DNA from: Spirogloea muscicola
Taxonomy: Eukaryota; Streptophyta; Zygnematophyceae; Spirogloeales; Spirogloeaceae
DNA length: 28,423 bases
Direction of reading: 5' to 3'
NCBI GenBank assembly: GCA_009602725.1
Contig: WELB01000228.1
Coordinates: 150,963 to 179,385, forward strand
The translations under genes were made by a program, and so were the position numbers. Shown one piece after another: positions 1-12,063 of this stretch (positions are counted from its first letter, which is position 1; each line of letters starts with the position of its first letter). The notes beneath the pieces were generated by a model, which had not been told where the DNA came from, did not search any database, and was given only the letters and a program-made list of their open reading frames with translations.

Positions 1-2
1 CC

Positions 3-3000
3 GGGCCCGAGCCCGGGCGCAGCCGCGGCGGCGGCGGCCTGGACCTGGCGGACGAGCCGCGGCTGGCCAAGCGGCCGCGCACGGAGGACGGGTCCGGCGA
101 CGAGCCCTTCTCCAAGGGCTCCACCGACGAGGCGGTGGCCACCGCGGCGCTGGACGACTACGCCGAGGACTACTCGCTGCGCCGCGTGCACGTCGTCCCG
201 CTGGACCTCCCCGTCTGCAAGCTGGACTGCAGCGCCGCCTGGAGCGGCCTGACGGAGCAGGAGAAGCGCTACGCGCACCACTTCTCCATGGCCGCCTGGG
301 CCGGCGCCCTCATCTGCCCCAAGCAGCTCTCGCCGGTCAGCTCTACGTCCTCCACTTCACGTCCACCGATGCATGCATGGGACCGTGCTCCTTTAACGGT
401 TTCCTGCTTCTCGCAAGATGTTACAGCGCAGCTGGGTGCAGGCAGGCGCGTCAGCTTGTTAGAAGTCATTGCTAGATACAAAGCCTCGTCGCGATAGCTT
501 GTTAGAAGTGACTGCGAGATCCCAAGCCTCGTCAGACGAGGGTTCGCATTCTCCAGAGCCCACTTGCCTGGGCCGCCTCTGTCGCCGAGGGCCCTCGCCT
601 TGCTCTGCTGCCGTTGCACAACCCGCGGGCCTACTCGTACCACGCCGTCAGTGGCCATGCCACGGCGAGTCAATGCATGCACTTGTCGGTGTGGGATGTC
701 TCTGGAACAGTGGCACGATGGAAGCAGAGGTTGTTCATCTGGTCATGGATGCCGTTTGTCGGCCCTCCGAGTGCGCAGGAGAGCCCGGGCATCTTCAAGC
801 TGCTGCTGCTGCTCTTCTCGGGCCAGCCGATTAGCCAGCTGAAGGCGGCCAGCCTGGAGAACGGGGTGACTGACCGTCAGTGGCGCTACTTTCTGACGTA
901 TGCTTCCTGCTTCCTCTCCAACATGGGTAAGGCCTCCCTGACTCGGCAAGAGACTGAGGCAGAGCCAACAGCCACAAGCTGTCCTTGGATTTGGACTTGG
1001 CGGGGTGCTCGATAGGCTCCATGTTGCGCGAGATGCAGGATCTAGCTATCTATGGAATTTGCTCCTTGTAGACATGTCGTGTTCCTCTTCACCCGATTCT
1101 GAGACCATGGCATCAAGATGTATTTCGTCTCCTCCTCGCTTGCTGCTCCCCTCTGCCTATCTGTGGCTGTGCCCAGTAAGCTATCACAGCCGTTCACAAG
1201 AGTTGCACGCTAGTTACTCAATTGTATACAATACAACCTGACCTGCAGGCAATTACCTGAGCTTTGGAGACAGCAAGATGATCCCAGGTCTCTCCGTGAA
1301 GCAGCTGGGCAAAATCATCGAGGCGTCTCATCTGGAGGTCACATTGGCTATCTCTTTGCCAATATGCCATGCCGTCCCCGTTGCCATCCCCTCCACTAGG
1401 ACCTGCCATAGGCCGATGCTGAACAGCTTCTTAGCAGCAGCTCCTCATCCATGCTTCCTTGGCTGCCACATGCGTGGGTCTGATGGGAATGTGCTGTCCA
1501 CATACTCAGCTTCAGGTGCTTTCAGCACAGCTGGTGACGAAGTGTGAGGACTCTGGAACAACTGGCTTGTCTGACCTGCCAGTCGACATTACCTGCAGGA
1601 AGTCAAGAAGGAGACCTTGAGGAAGCTGTGGCAGGCAGTCAGCAGAGGATTGTATGCGTTGAGACCATGTACTGTTCACCCACATCTCTCCCTGTTGTCC
1701 AGAGTCAGACAAAGGCAGCCTGTGTCATTGTCGCTTCCTTCGGCATGGAAGTAGCTTCGACCAAGCACCCATGTCACGGCTTGCAGTGTCAACCTGACAT
1801 CTACTCATCCCTGCATGCACAACTCCGTCAGCTGTGTGCGCAAGTCAGGCTGTATGGAGTGCTCTACCAATAGCTAGCATTTGCCACTTCTCGTGCAAGT
1901 TGTATGCACAACATGAAGCAATGCGCCTAAAAGCAATGCGCCTTGACGTTGCATGCATCTTGCAGGTGATCGTGAGCTGGGTCTGTTTCCTGATGGTGTT
2001 TCGAACTACTATGGAGGGGAGATGACCCGCGAGGAGATCAGCGTAGTCCAGGTGCAAGACACATGCCAGAGCAACAGCAAATGCCCAGCACTTTAGTGGA
2101 GGCTGCTATTGCAGATATGTTGCTTCTATCAAAGTCAACTTGGTGCGCTTGCAGATCGTTGTCTGTAGCTGTCATCGCTCAGTGAGATATGGACTGGAGA
2201 TTGGACTCAATGTCACTCTCTGGCTGCCTTTGTTTGTCGTGGAACAGGAGTGGATGCAATCGAAAGGGGTGGAGGCTTGGAACACGAGGCTGTGGAAGCT
2301 GAGCGGTCCATCCTCCGCCGACAATCTCAAGAAGAGTGGCTCCCCAACGGCAGGATGCTCTTATGAGCTGCGGATTGCTTCTGCGGAGACAAGGCCATCA
2401 GCAACTCACGAGTACAAGGTAGTCATGGCAGCCGTAGCACAAGCACAGACGGAGATACTTGCTGGAGGCTCAAGTGTCATGCTTTTGGTTTTCTCATTAG
2501 AGTGCAGATGCATTGATGTTCCTCAAATACACAGCCCTCAGTCTGGAGGATGCTTAGTACGGGATGTAGCACATTGTGACTTAACATATGCACTTCTACT
2601 GGGCACCTCATGAAGGCACAAGTTTAGGATGATATCACTATCAGACCACTGTTCTGATATATTGCGGGTTGCTGTCCTGAAATTGACTTGCTATATTCAC
2701 TCAGTACGGAAGTACAGCGACAGTGACTATGCATTAGCCTGCTGAATCACCTTATACGCGCCTTCGTTGGACCCAGCGCCATTCAGAACCTGGGTTTGTT
2801 CGCTGTCTACTGCATTCTTGTGTTGCGCTGCATCTAATGACTGGTGTCTTGCCGCAGGATTGCGTCATCACGTTGACATGGGGTGACCACAAGGAGGAAC
2901 TCATCAAAGTAGTCGAGCACTTGAAGGACTGTTCCAAGTACACAGCAAATGACTTGCAGCAACAAATGATAGAGTGGTAAGCCGGCTGCTTCTGTCATGC

Positions 3001-6000
3001 TTGCAACCTGCATAGATTCGGAATCTGTCATTGAGTCAGTGGTTCAGGTCATGTCTCCATCGACATCCAGCCCGTTTTCCTGGGAGCAATGACTATGAGT
3101 TTGTACGTCGTTTCAAGGGAACTTACAGGATGGCGCACAGTCAATGTCACGAAATTACTACTTGGTTGTGCAGTCCAGAGCACTTTCATCAGACCTATGG
3201 ATGACCAGTACGGAGTGGTTGACATCTGAGACTGTGAGCGTGATGAAGAGAAACAGTGCTGACATTCCTCTCTTCTTATTCGTCTGCAGCTACATGGAAC
3301 ACTTCAGAACAGGGTCAATAGAAGCACACAAGGACTCGCAACGACTGTGGATACAGGACAGATCCCCAGTGGTGGAAACAAACATTGGGTAATTGTCCGT
3401 TTCTGGCTATGCTGGGCATCGCAGACTTGAAGATGTGCAAGCTTGCAGATGTCTCCTCTGCTCTTTTGCATGCCTGAGTTAGTCAGATGCTTGCACATGG
3501 CAAGCCTGCTTAGGCATGATGGGTTTTCCCCTGCAACGCCGCAAGTGTTGGATAATATGCCCAGCCAATCTGATGATATACTGGCTTATATGTTCAGTTG
3601 ACTCGTCAATAAACTGGCTGAGTGTCTATATGAGTAGCGGCAAATGTTCCTCTTCTTGTCTTACATTGCTCAACACAAGCTCATGCTCAGTAACACTAAC
3701 AGCTGACAGAAATTGCTCTCCTCATGTGCAGATTCATTGAGACTTATCGTGATCCGCTTGGCAGTCGTGCTGAGTTTGAAGGATTTGTTGCTGTTGTTAA
3801 CAAGGTCAAGAAAGCACCTCTGCTGTGTCCAATCATTTCCTGCCAGGAAATATTTATGCGCTATATTTGACTGGGTCCTCCTTCGCCTAGCACTATGCGG
3901 CTCTGCCCCAATGCCTGCTGCATGCAAGCTTGTGTCCAGCACGGCGTGTTCGAATTCTCTGCCTTCTCCTGACTGTGCAGACACAGACAGCCAAGTTTGC
4001 AGCCTTGGTCCAGTCGGCAGAAGCACTGCTTCCAACACTCCCTTGGCCTCGAGAGTTTGAGAAGGACCACTTCCTGCAACCAGATTTCACATCGCTCGAT
4101 GTCAGTCTCATAATCCAATCTCTTGTTGCCTTTTGCGGAGAAGCTTGTTTTCAGATGCTTCAGTGCTAGTGCGACTATATGGCAAGCTTAGGATTGCCAA
4201 TGACAAGTGCGATTCTTTAGCATACAGATATGTCACATGTATCGCTACCTGCAAGTATATGGACCATGCTTGAGGTGGCAATCCAGTCAACAATCTGACT
4301 GTGCTGCATTGCCTGCATGTCTTCTACCTGCAGGTAGTTAGCTATGCCTCAAGTGGCATTCCTGCAGGAATCAATATTCCCAACTACGACGACATTCGGC
4401 AGGTCACCCAGCTCATCTGTCACCATTGTGTCACACCTGCCTCCTCCTTGTAAGCTGAGGCTGCACTTAAAAGTTTGGAAAGCCTGACAAGCTGCTTGGG
4501 CACAACGTGCTCTTCCTAACATTTGTTGTTGTCTTGAGAGAGATGCAGACATCAGGTTTCAAGAATGTGTCGCTGGGCAACGTGCTGTCGACCCAGGAGG
4601 GTGATGAGCACATCACATTCATCTGCGATGAGGACCAATTGCTGTTCAAGTCACTCAAGGCTCAAGCATTTGAAGTCCAAGTGGGTTGCCATGAGCTCTT
4701 GGGGCACGGGTCTGGCAAGCTCTTCATGCAGGCCAAGGATGGCTCATACAACTTCCCTTATGGACAGGTCTGATCATTCTAAGTTGTGCTCACCAGCCAT
4801 TTGCCTGGTCAGATGTATCGTTGCTTTCGTGTTCCTAAGTACTACACCCCTACACTCCTTGATATCTTGCCTAAACGCAAATTGTGTGCTTGCCAGCACT
4901 ACAAGACATGACTGCATAACTTCACATGTACGTTAACAAGACCAGAATGTGGCAGTGGGTGATTAGTCACTGTAGTTCACATGATGATCGTTTGACCTCA
5001 TGCACACCTGCTCAGTTGAAGCACCCATATGGAGGAGAGCCAGTGACAAGATGCTACGGCCCCGGCCAGAGCTGGGATTCTGTTTCTGGATCAATCGGCT
5101 CTTCATTTGAGGAATGTCGAGCGGAGTCTGTAGGCATCTTCCTCAGTACAGAGCCCACAGTGAGTGCATGCATCTCCATGCAAGCCTTCCGTTCTCGTTT
5201 GAGGTGCCCTTCATGTGCCTCTGCTTTATGCAAGTCCACTCTACCGGGTATCTTTCCTGAGCACCGGAGTGATGTCTTGCAAGCCTGACGTTGGTACCAC
5301 AAACTGAGACTGATGACAGGCAGTGCTGTCTTCAAGCTCATCTTTGTGGCTTGTCCTGGTGATTTAGAAGCTAGTACAATGGAAAATTACTCTTGGGTAA
5401 CCAACCCTTATCTTTGTAAGGATGCACATATGAAGTGTCTGTCACTGATCAGGCCTCCGGTCAGCTTGTCCTTTGAGACTATCAACAATTCATCAGCGAA
5501 GCTGTGCAGGTATTGGAAATCTTTGGACATACTGGCAGCAGGGGCGAGGATATCATGTATGTGAATTGGCTGCTCATGGTGAGAGCAGGCTTACTGGCTA
5601 CGGAGTTCTATTCACTTGATACCAAAAGCTGGAGACAAGCCCACATGTAGGTCTGCGCCTCTGCCATTCTATTCTCGTCCTCATGCAAGCCAATGCATGT
5701 CAAACTCATCTTGCGCTTGATAGCTTATGCCAGAAGAATGTCTATTTCTTATGCCTAAGTGGTATGGAGGCTGTATGTAAGACCAACTGCAGCCAATGAG
5801 TTGTAAGTTCAGCAACCTGGGCAGCAGCTTGACTATCAAGGCGCTGGCTGCGAGTATATAACCATGGTTCTAAATGAGCACACCTTCTTTGAACCTGTGA
5901 CCAATCAGGCCCGCTTTGCAATCCTGCAAGTATTGTTAGCTGCCTCAGCCGCCGATGCTACAAAGAATCAAGATCTGCAAGGCGAGAAGTTTCGGCCGTT

Positions 6001-6764
6001 TCTTGAGATTAGACGCCTCCGGGAGAACGACGTCCAGGTTTGGCTTGAGAGAGACAAGATCCGATCTGTTGGTGTACCTGCTGTTTCAGAGTTACTGACT
6101 AAGCTTCAGGTGTACAAGGCCACAGCGGACTATGAGGCCAGTCAGCAGCTCTACGGCACAGTGAGCAACTTCCTGGGCACCTATGAGTTTCATTCTGCTG
6201 ACTAGTAGTAGCCTGCAAGGTCGGGTTTAGATATGGATATAGGAACATTGTCCCTTGCTATCATCATACTGCAAAGATCTGAGCAACCCTGAGTGTGTCT
6301 GTATCATGCAGAATTCAGCACTGACGCCCTGGGCTTATGAGCTCATGTCCGAATCTTGTCTCGCCACTGCTTTTCAGCTGTGCAGGTTAGGACAAGAATT
6401 CGTGGATCTACGTCGACTTGTCATTGCCAAGAAGCGGCCGCGGCCAATTTTTGTCCAGGTATATGTGCTGCTGGCAAAGGGTACAGTCGACATTGTCGAC
6501 TGTAACCTTTTTGCTGCTATTGCTTAATTGCTAAGTACCTGCTCTGCAAGTGTCTGACATAACAGGCCAGAGACTGTATGTTGATGCCTTTTCTCCGCCT
6601 CCTTGGCTCGCTGACAGGGCCTTGTCTGTGCTGTGCAGGTGCATACGGTGGTAGAGCCTGGAGACGATGGGAAGGTGCAATTACAGGAGTTTGATGCAAC
6701 GCCCGAGGGGGTGATCCAGTCGTTTCTGACCCGCTTCAAGTCTTGGATAGGCACCATCTGCTAG
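3..6764 (+). CDS. DPP3: Dipeptidyl peptidase III (zinc metallopeptidase, family M49), 5'-partial
   Basis: Removes dipeptides from the N-termini of short peptides; family members are mostly cytosolic. Exons read: <3-335, 779-926, 1249-1337, 1599-1668, 1966-2051, 2248-2418, 2858-2976, 3290-3388, 3732-3804, 3981-4100, 4334-4402, 4549-4767, 5016-5159, 5510-5647, 5909-6160, 6312-6458, 6639-6764 (stop TAG). They give about 800 visible residues; animal DPP3 is about 740. The M49 signature HELLGH lies at visible residues 507-512 (4690-4707) and EECRAES starts at residue 564 (5109), the spacing of 57 seen in the family. Other conserved blocks are [36 protein letters not shown] and KIRSVG. The frame is open to the window edge with no upstream ATG, so the start lies outside. 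The visible N-terminal extension carries a basic KRPR cluster. The 5647/5909 junction lacks a canonical splice pair, and exon 6312-6458 holds about 20 residues I cannot align. The family call is very secure; individual boundaries of the last exons are less so. Confidence 0.95.
453..538. repeat. Tandem duplication of a 43-bp unit in the first visible DPP3 intron
   Basis: Two adjacent copies, 453-495 and 496-538, share AGCTTGTTAGAAGT at the start and AAGCCTCGTC near the end, with roughly 75% identity by eye. They lie wholly inside the intron between 335 and 779. A local duplication with no visible function. Confidence 0.75.
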
Positions 6765-7679
6765 CCCAGATGGCCTGCGCCCGTCCTCGGAAGCAAGTCG
6801 GGCGTGGGCGTGAGGCCGGCCTCCTTACCGAGCCCGTCCTCCTCAATCTAGAGTAATTAGTCAACTGCAAACATCGTGATCACAGTCGTACTTTGCCGTG
6901 GCTGAGGGAGAAACCGAGGGCATTGCGTTGACCGCAAGCCAGGGGGTCTGAAGGCGGAGCACTATCCTGCAGCTAATTGCCTTGGATTCGTGAACGATTT
7001 TTGCGTTATCTCTCTTCCTGAACAGGAGAGGTCGCTTGCTTCACATTCGCTTCACGTGTGCTTCGCAGAAGACCTAGGTGGACAGCTATGCTTCAAGCTT
7101 CAAGTCTCCTACATGTCAGGCAAAAGCCTGCTAATTCTGTGTGAGGGGCAGTTCTGCCTGCTTATGAGCCTCACTTGCGCACCAGCATATTTGCGCTGCT
7201 GCTGTTATGACTCCTTGTATCAGTGGTGGTTTAGGGTCACACCAGTGTGCCAAATACTACTTGCCTTGTGGTGCAAACCTTGCAGGTGTTTGTTAGTGCT
7301 GCGGCTCCACATTATAGCAAGGGCATTGCACATAGCGACCTCAAAAGTGGAAAATATTGTGGGCGATGGGGCCCCCAATCAACATTTCGCTCACCAGTCA
7401 TATTAACACGATTGTTGCCCTTTGCAAAGAATCATGTCGAGGGTGTTAGCAAGAGGCTGCCTTGGAGAAAGATGCTGGGATGTCACAGAACATTGATATA
7501 CTTTGAATTGTACTGGTCCTCTCAGCTCATGAAGCTGACGTGGCAAGGGCCCTGACGAATAAAAGAATAATGTTCCGTATTCACAGCAACATACCTGTAC
7601 TTCAACTTGCTACACCAAGACCATTGTATAAGTGGCAAAAAGTTTCATCTGCTGTGCTGTATCGTGCAGGCGAGCAGAC
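6765..7679. other. Convergent 3' intergenic region between DPP3 and the solanesyltransferase gene
   Basis: About 915 bases lie between the TAG of the plus-strand peptidase and the TAG of the minus-strand prenyltransferase. The region should hold both 3' UTRs and polyadenylation sites. No reading frame here resembles a known protein, and I see no repeat shared with the clusters at 19-21 kb and 26-28 kb. Confidence 0.6.
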
Positions 7680-10600
7680 CTAGATAAAAGGAAGTAGGCC
7701 ATACTCGAGGTAGAACAAATACCAGATAAAACGATAATATGCCCCGATTGCCTCCTGCAGAGAAGGATGGACGATGAGGGTGCAAGGATCTGCAGATGCC
7801 TTGATATGGGCCCCACAAATTACTCTGCTTTCAGAGGGTGTGCCCCCATTACCAACCGTGTTTGTCCTTAGCATGCCACACAAGCAGGCTTCAGGTCAGG
7901 CAGGTGTAGTGGACAGATGGTACACACCTTTGTGTACTTACTGGCATCCAGAAGCCACGTCTGCGGAGACAGAATCAGCAAGTCAATGTGCAGCTCAGCA
8001 GAAACACGGCATTATCTTGGCTGGCAAGTCTAGGACAGTCTGTGAAACGTAAGGACAGACTTGGGTGGACTTCAACCCTTTACCATTGCGTACTAGGTGG
8101 AGTGCTTGAAATGCCTCAAAGCATGCTTCCCCACAACCACAGAGCAAGTCGGCGGACATCATACCAGTGATGTGAGCCAACAAAGTCGAGTGGTGCACAC
8201 CTGGTACGTAATGCCTGCTGCTAATAGTAGATGACCCCCCATCATGACCACGCGATTGAAGGCCTGATGGAGACTCAAGTACTTCAGCCTCAACATAGTG
8301 AGCCTCACTACCTAAGCATGAGTTATGAGAGCGACTACCATAGGACGTACAAGGAGTACAGCCTACTGGACAGTTGCTAGAATGACCTCCAAACATGCAT
8401 CCAGTGTCACAATCTGGGAGCCAACACTTTTGAGCACTTAAAGGGTAATATGCGTATCAACATTGCTACAATCTCAGGCTTCATTTCAACAGGCTTCAGG
8501 GTAAAGAGCACTTCGCATTTTCCATTTAGACATGCCAGTCTGCAATAGCTTGAAGTGAAATAGGAGCAAACGACAGGAATGTTTACATGCGGCAGAAGAG
8601 CTGCAGCCATTATGGCGCCAATATAATTGGCCAAAAGCACGCCAGAACCCAGGAAGGCAATCCTCCGCACTCCAAGCTTTGCAGCAAATGTCTCAATCTT
8701 GAATCTGCAGGAGCATCAAGAGACAGACTTCAAATCACTTGGCTCCGTACATTATTCGTTCAGATCAACAATTGCCCTGCACTCAAAGACCTATAAGTAT
8801 TTGGTACCCTCAATCTCATCATGCTGGTCATGGATATGTGTTTGCTTTAACAGGACACTTTGCTGAGCTACTGACCAATGTGAATGTCATACATCAAAAA
8901 TCTGGCCAGTACAGCAAACAAGTGCTGTCCTTCAGATGGATGCGAATGCAGATAACACAAAACACTACATGTCTGCACAGTGTTAGTTTGCTCACTTCCT
9001 GTCACCTTCCACATCAGGCAGGTCCTTGGTGATGGCAATCACAGTCGCGAATACTGTCACAAAGATGGTGATGAAGACAATTGAGGGACTGGCACAAAAG
9101 CAGCCAACCCTGACAATTAGGCTTGTGGGACCGAGGGCCACAATCTTAAATCAGATTTAGCATGATACTCTCACATTCATTGGCAGAGCACTTTGACTGC
9201 AGCAAAGGTGTAACACCTGGCGCTAGATAAGACCGTCACATGTCCAACATATCCTCAAGTATCCTTGCAGCCAACAACCAAAAAGATCATTCATGCATGT
9301 GGCCAGAACACAAGTGATTTGAGGCACTGGCCCAGCACCGCAGACCTCCATGTGAATGGCAAACGAAGAGCTGCCCTGGTGGCGTAGTATACACCAAAAT
9401 TAAGCAAGACGCCTCGCACCTGGCCACAATTGCATCATGAACCTATTATCGCAACCATCACCGACGTATTCTCTAGTACTACTCTGCTTTCAAAGGAGTT
9501 TCAAAGGAGCGCCTCTGAGACTGGAAGAGCACCCACGTGACTCGAAGTCTGTCTACAGTCGCACTGACACAACAAAGAGAAGCAAGCAAAAAGAATGCGA
9601 GTACCACCCATCGAAGAAGCGGCCACAGGCCATTCATTCGCAGGCACAAGATCATATATTGAGCGGTTGCCTGCTTTGAAGATTTACATTCCCTTATGCT
9701 ATGCCCAGAACCTCAATGCATGGCCAAAGTCAACGAAAAGAAAGGATATGCATCCGGTAGTATCTACTCAAAGCAGATCAGTGCGACAGGCATATAGCAC
9801 AATCTGCGCCGCATCAGGTCACTGAGAGACATACCGTGGCGATGATGAGGAATGCTGGTAGAGCATACTGCTTGAGGCGGAAGGGCGGAACTGAGTAGAT
9901 TGTTCCAAGGAAGAGGCCCAAGGCATAGAGGGATGTGATGAGCTTTCCAAAGTGGGTGACAACTATTCCCATACCCACAGCTGCCAGCAGTGTGCACAGG
10001 AACCATGCAGCAGGTACTGAGAGCTCCCCAGCAGCAACCGGAAGATATGGCTTGTTAACCCTGCAGCCATTAACAGCATCTTGGTCTTAATCCAGGCCCC
10101 GAGGCTGCCCCACTACTGGTTTCTTCTCCAGCTTTTGCTATGGTGGTTAACGTGCACCATTGAAGGAGATCATGTTGTCCTGTCTAGTCTCTTGACACCC
10201 AAGAAGTGAGGAGGGTATCAGTGTGTGAGATATAACAGTCCAGAGTTATATCTAGTTAGTCCCTTTCTGACCCCTTCCATCTTTGTTGCAATGCGAGGTG
10301 CATCCACACTCCACAACATCACAAGGACAATCCTTGAGCTGCCCACCTGTCGATGTCGGCATCGTAGACCTGATTGATACCAACAATGTAGCCATTGCCA
10401 CAGAGGAGGGCAAGAAGGCCCCGCAGGGCACGAGGCAGTAGCACCCAGTCAACAGCGTACGAATTCTCAATCAGAGCTCGCGCAACCACAGCCCTGGGCA
10501 CACTCCACCACTGCTGCGTGTGAGTGCTACTGCGTTGCTGGCACACCCATATAGAGGTGAATCTTCAGCTAAAGGGAGGGCCTGAGATTTGAGAATTGGC

Positions 10601-11483
10601 TAGCAATCACTGGAACCAGGGAATGAGGGGAGGCGGTGGAAGGGGTTTAGGAGGGCCTAGGTCACAACAAGAGACACATGCAACCGGGAGCCTCGTTTGA
10701 CAGCCCTTGCACTGATCATGGCCAGCTGACACGCTACACCACCCAAGTGGCTGCTGCAGAGACCCCTTTTTCCTTTGAGCATCGACCAAGACAGCCAACG
10801 CGGAACAAGGTTGCAAGTGCAGCAGGGCCCTAGAATGGAGGATGCGACGCTTGGAGGCTCGGAGGCTTTTGGGACGACAGCTCTGCCTGGGCTCAGCCAA
10901 CGGGGACGTGGCTTTGGCAACTACATGATCACGCTCTCGTGGCCAAGGGCTGAGGTCAAAGGACAGCGACGTGCGGAGCAAGCCTTGGTCAGGCGCGCTC
11001 TTGCTGCGAGCAAGCCAACACTCGTCACACCATGACATCTGCGCTCGCCTGTTATGACGTCGGTGGGGGCACTCACGTCGTCCCAAGGAGGGTGCCGCGA
11101 ATGGTGTGCGGCCGCACGAACTTCCAGAAGGCGCCGCGGAAGTGCTCGAGCTGCTGCGGGAGGGTGCTGCCGCTTCCTGCTGCCGGGAAGGCCTCTGCGC
11201 CAGCGGCTCCTGACGCCTGCGCAGGCCGGGCAGGCCGTCGCTGTGGCCAAGGCCGGCGCCGACTGAGCAGGCCCTTCGCCAAGGACCTCTGCTCAGCGCT
11301 CGACTGCGCCAGAAGCGGCGCCCCGCCGCCGCTGTGCTGCAGCGGCAGCGGCTGGGATAAGGCAGCGCCGCACGGACGGGCGGCGCGCAGCCTGCAGTAG
11401 CGGGCTCGGGAGGCCTCGTCGAGGCGCGGCAGCCGCCGGCACGGCGGCAGCGCGCTTGGCGCAGCGCACGCCGCCGTCGCCAT
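7680..11483 (-). CDS. HST: Homogentisate solanesyltransferase, plastid (plastoquinone-9 biosynthesis)
   Basis: UbiA-family membrane prenyltransferase that decarboxylates homogentisate and joins it to solanesyl diphosphate, the committed step to plastoquinone-9; acts in the plastid envelope. Nine minus-strand exons: 11483-11077, 10493-10347, 10060-9835, 9419-9346, 9088-8996, 8704-8587, 8263-8201, 7960-7928, 7754-7680. All junctions are GT-AG with consistent phase and give 411 residues. Both Asp-rich motifs are present: NQVYDADID (residues 176-184, 10375-10349) and KDLPDVEGD (306-314, 9027-9001). Blocks such as [39 protein letters not shown] and [13 protein letters not shown] fit the solanesyltransferase (VTE2-2/HST) branch better than tocopherol phytyltransferase, whose equivalent motif reads more like IYIVGLNQ. 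The first about 110 residues are Ala/Arg-rich with almost no acidic residues early on, as expected of a plastid transit peptide. The ATG at 11483 is the first in frame. Head-to-head with the ARM-BTB gene. Confidence 0.95.
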
Positions 11484-12063
11484 CGAGCCGGGCGCAGTGG
11501 TGGCGGAGCCGGCAGCAGCAGAGGCCGCCGCCAGCCTCGCTTTGTGGCCCTAGCGCCCGCGCATCGCCAGCAGCAGGCCCCGCAAGGCCGCAGATGGCGG
11601 CGTGACGGCGGCGGCGGCGGCGGCGGCCGCGGCGCGTGGCAGTGGTTTAGGGTTCCGGGGGGGGCCGTCAGGAGCTGCGGACGGCCATGACGAGGCTAGG
11701 GCGGGGATTGGGGGCCAGATCCGGCGCCGGCCCGGAGTCTTTCTGGCGCGCTCCCGTCGCCCGTGTCTCGCCCGTGATAAACGAGGAGCCGACATTCCAA
11801 CCCGCCGGTTGACTTGGAGACACTCATCAGCCAATGGGCAGATTTCAGCCTCAACGACGAGGACGCACACCCCCCCCCCGGGCGGGCGGCCGTTCCGCCT
11901 CCGCCGCCACCGCCGCCGACGCCGCCGCCGCCAAAAAAGCCGCGGCGCCGGGCTGCCGCTAGCGGCGCAGGCGGCGCGGGCGGCGCGGCGATGCCCCCCT
12001 GCGCGGCGTCTGCGCCGAGGCCGCAACGATGACGTAGCCCCTGGGGCTCCCGCCGGCGGCGTC
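11484..12063. promoter_or_regulatory. GC-rich spacer between divergent genes, probable bidirectional promoter
   Basis: This 580-base spacer separates the ATG codons of the minus-strand solanesyltransferase and the plus-strand ARM-BTB gene. It is extremely rich in G and C, with a GCG-triplet run near 11605-11635, a G run near 11655 and a C run near 11870. Both 5' UTRs and core promoters must lie here or just inside. I see no clear TATA box. Long frames on both strands come from GC-rich composition and are not called as genes. The plus frame is open upstream of 12064 but has no in-frame ATG. Confidence 0.6.

Noticed and set aside
2140-2613. A separate 157-codon gene in the DPP3 region
   Set aside because: Only 2248-2418 of this frame is homologous to DPP3; the rest is flanking intron with clear acceptor and donor sites.
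10607-11086. Minus-strand frame of 159 codons inside the first intron of the solanesyltransferase gene
   Set aside because: The flanking exons join perfectly across it (phase 2 to completing base), and the translation shows no conserved motif.
7680-11483. Tocopherol-pathway homogentisate phytyltransferase (VTE2-1) as the identity of the prenyltransferase
   Set aside because: [18 protein letters not shown] and the C-terminal block follow the solanesyltransferase branch rather than the phytyltransferase pattern.
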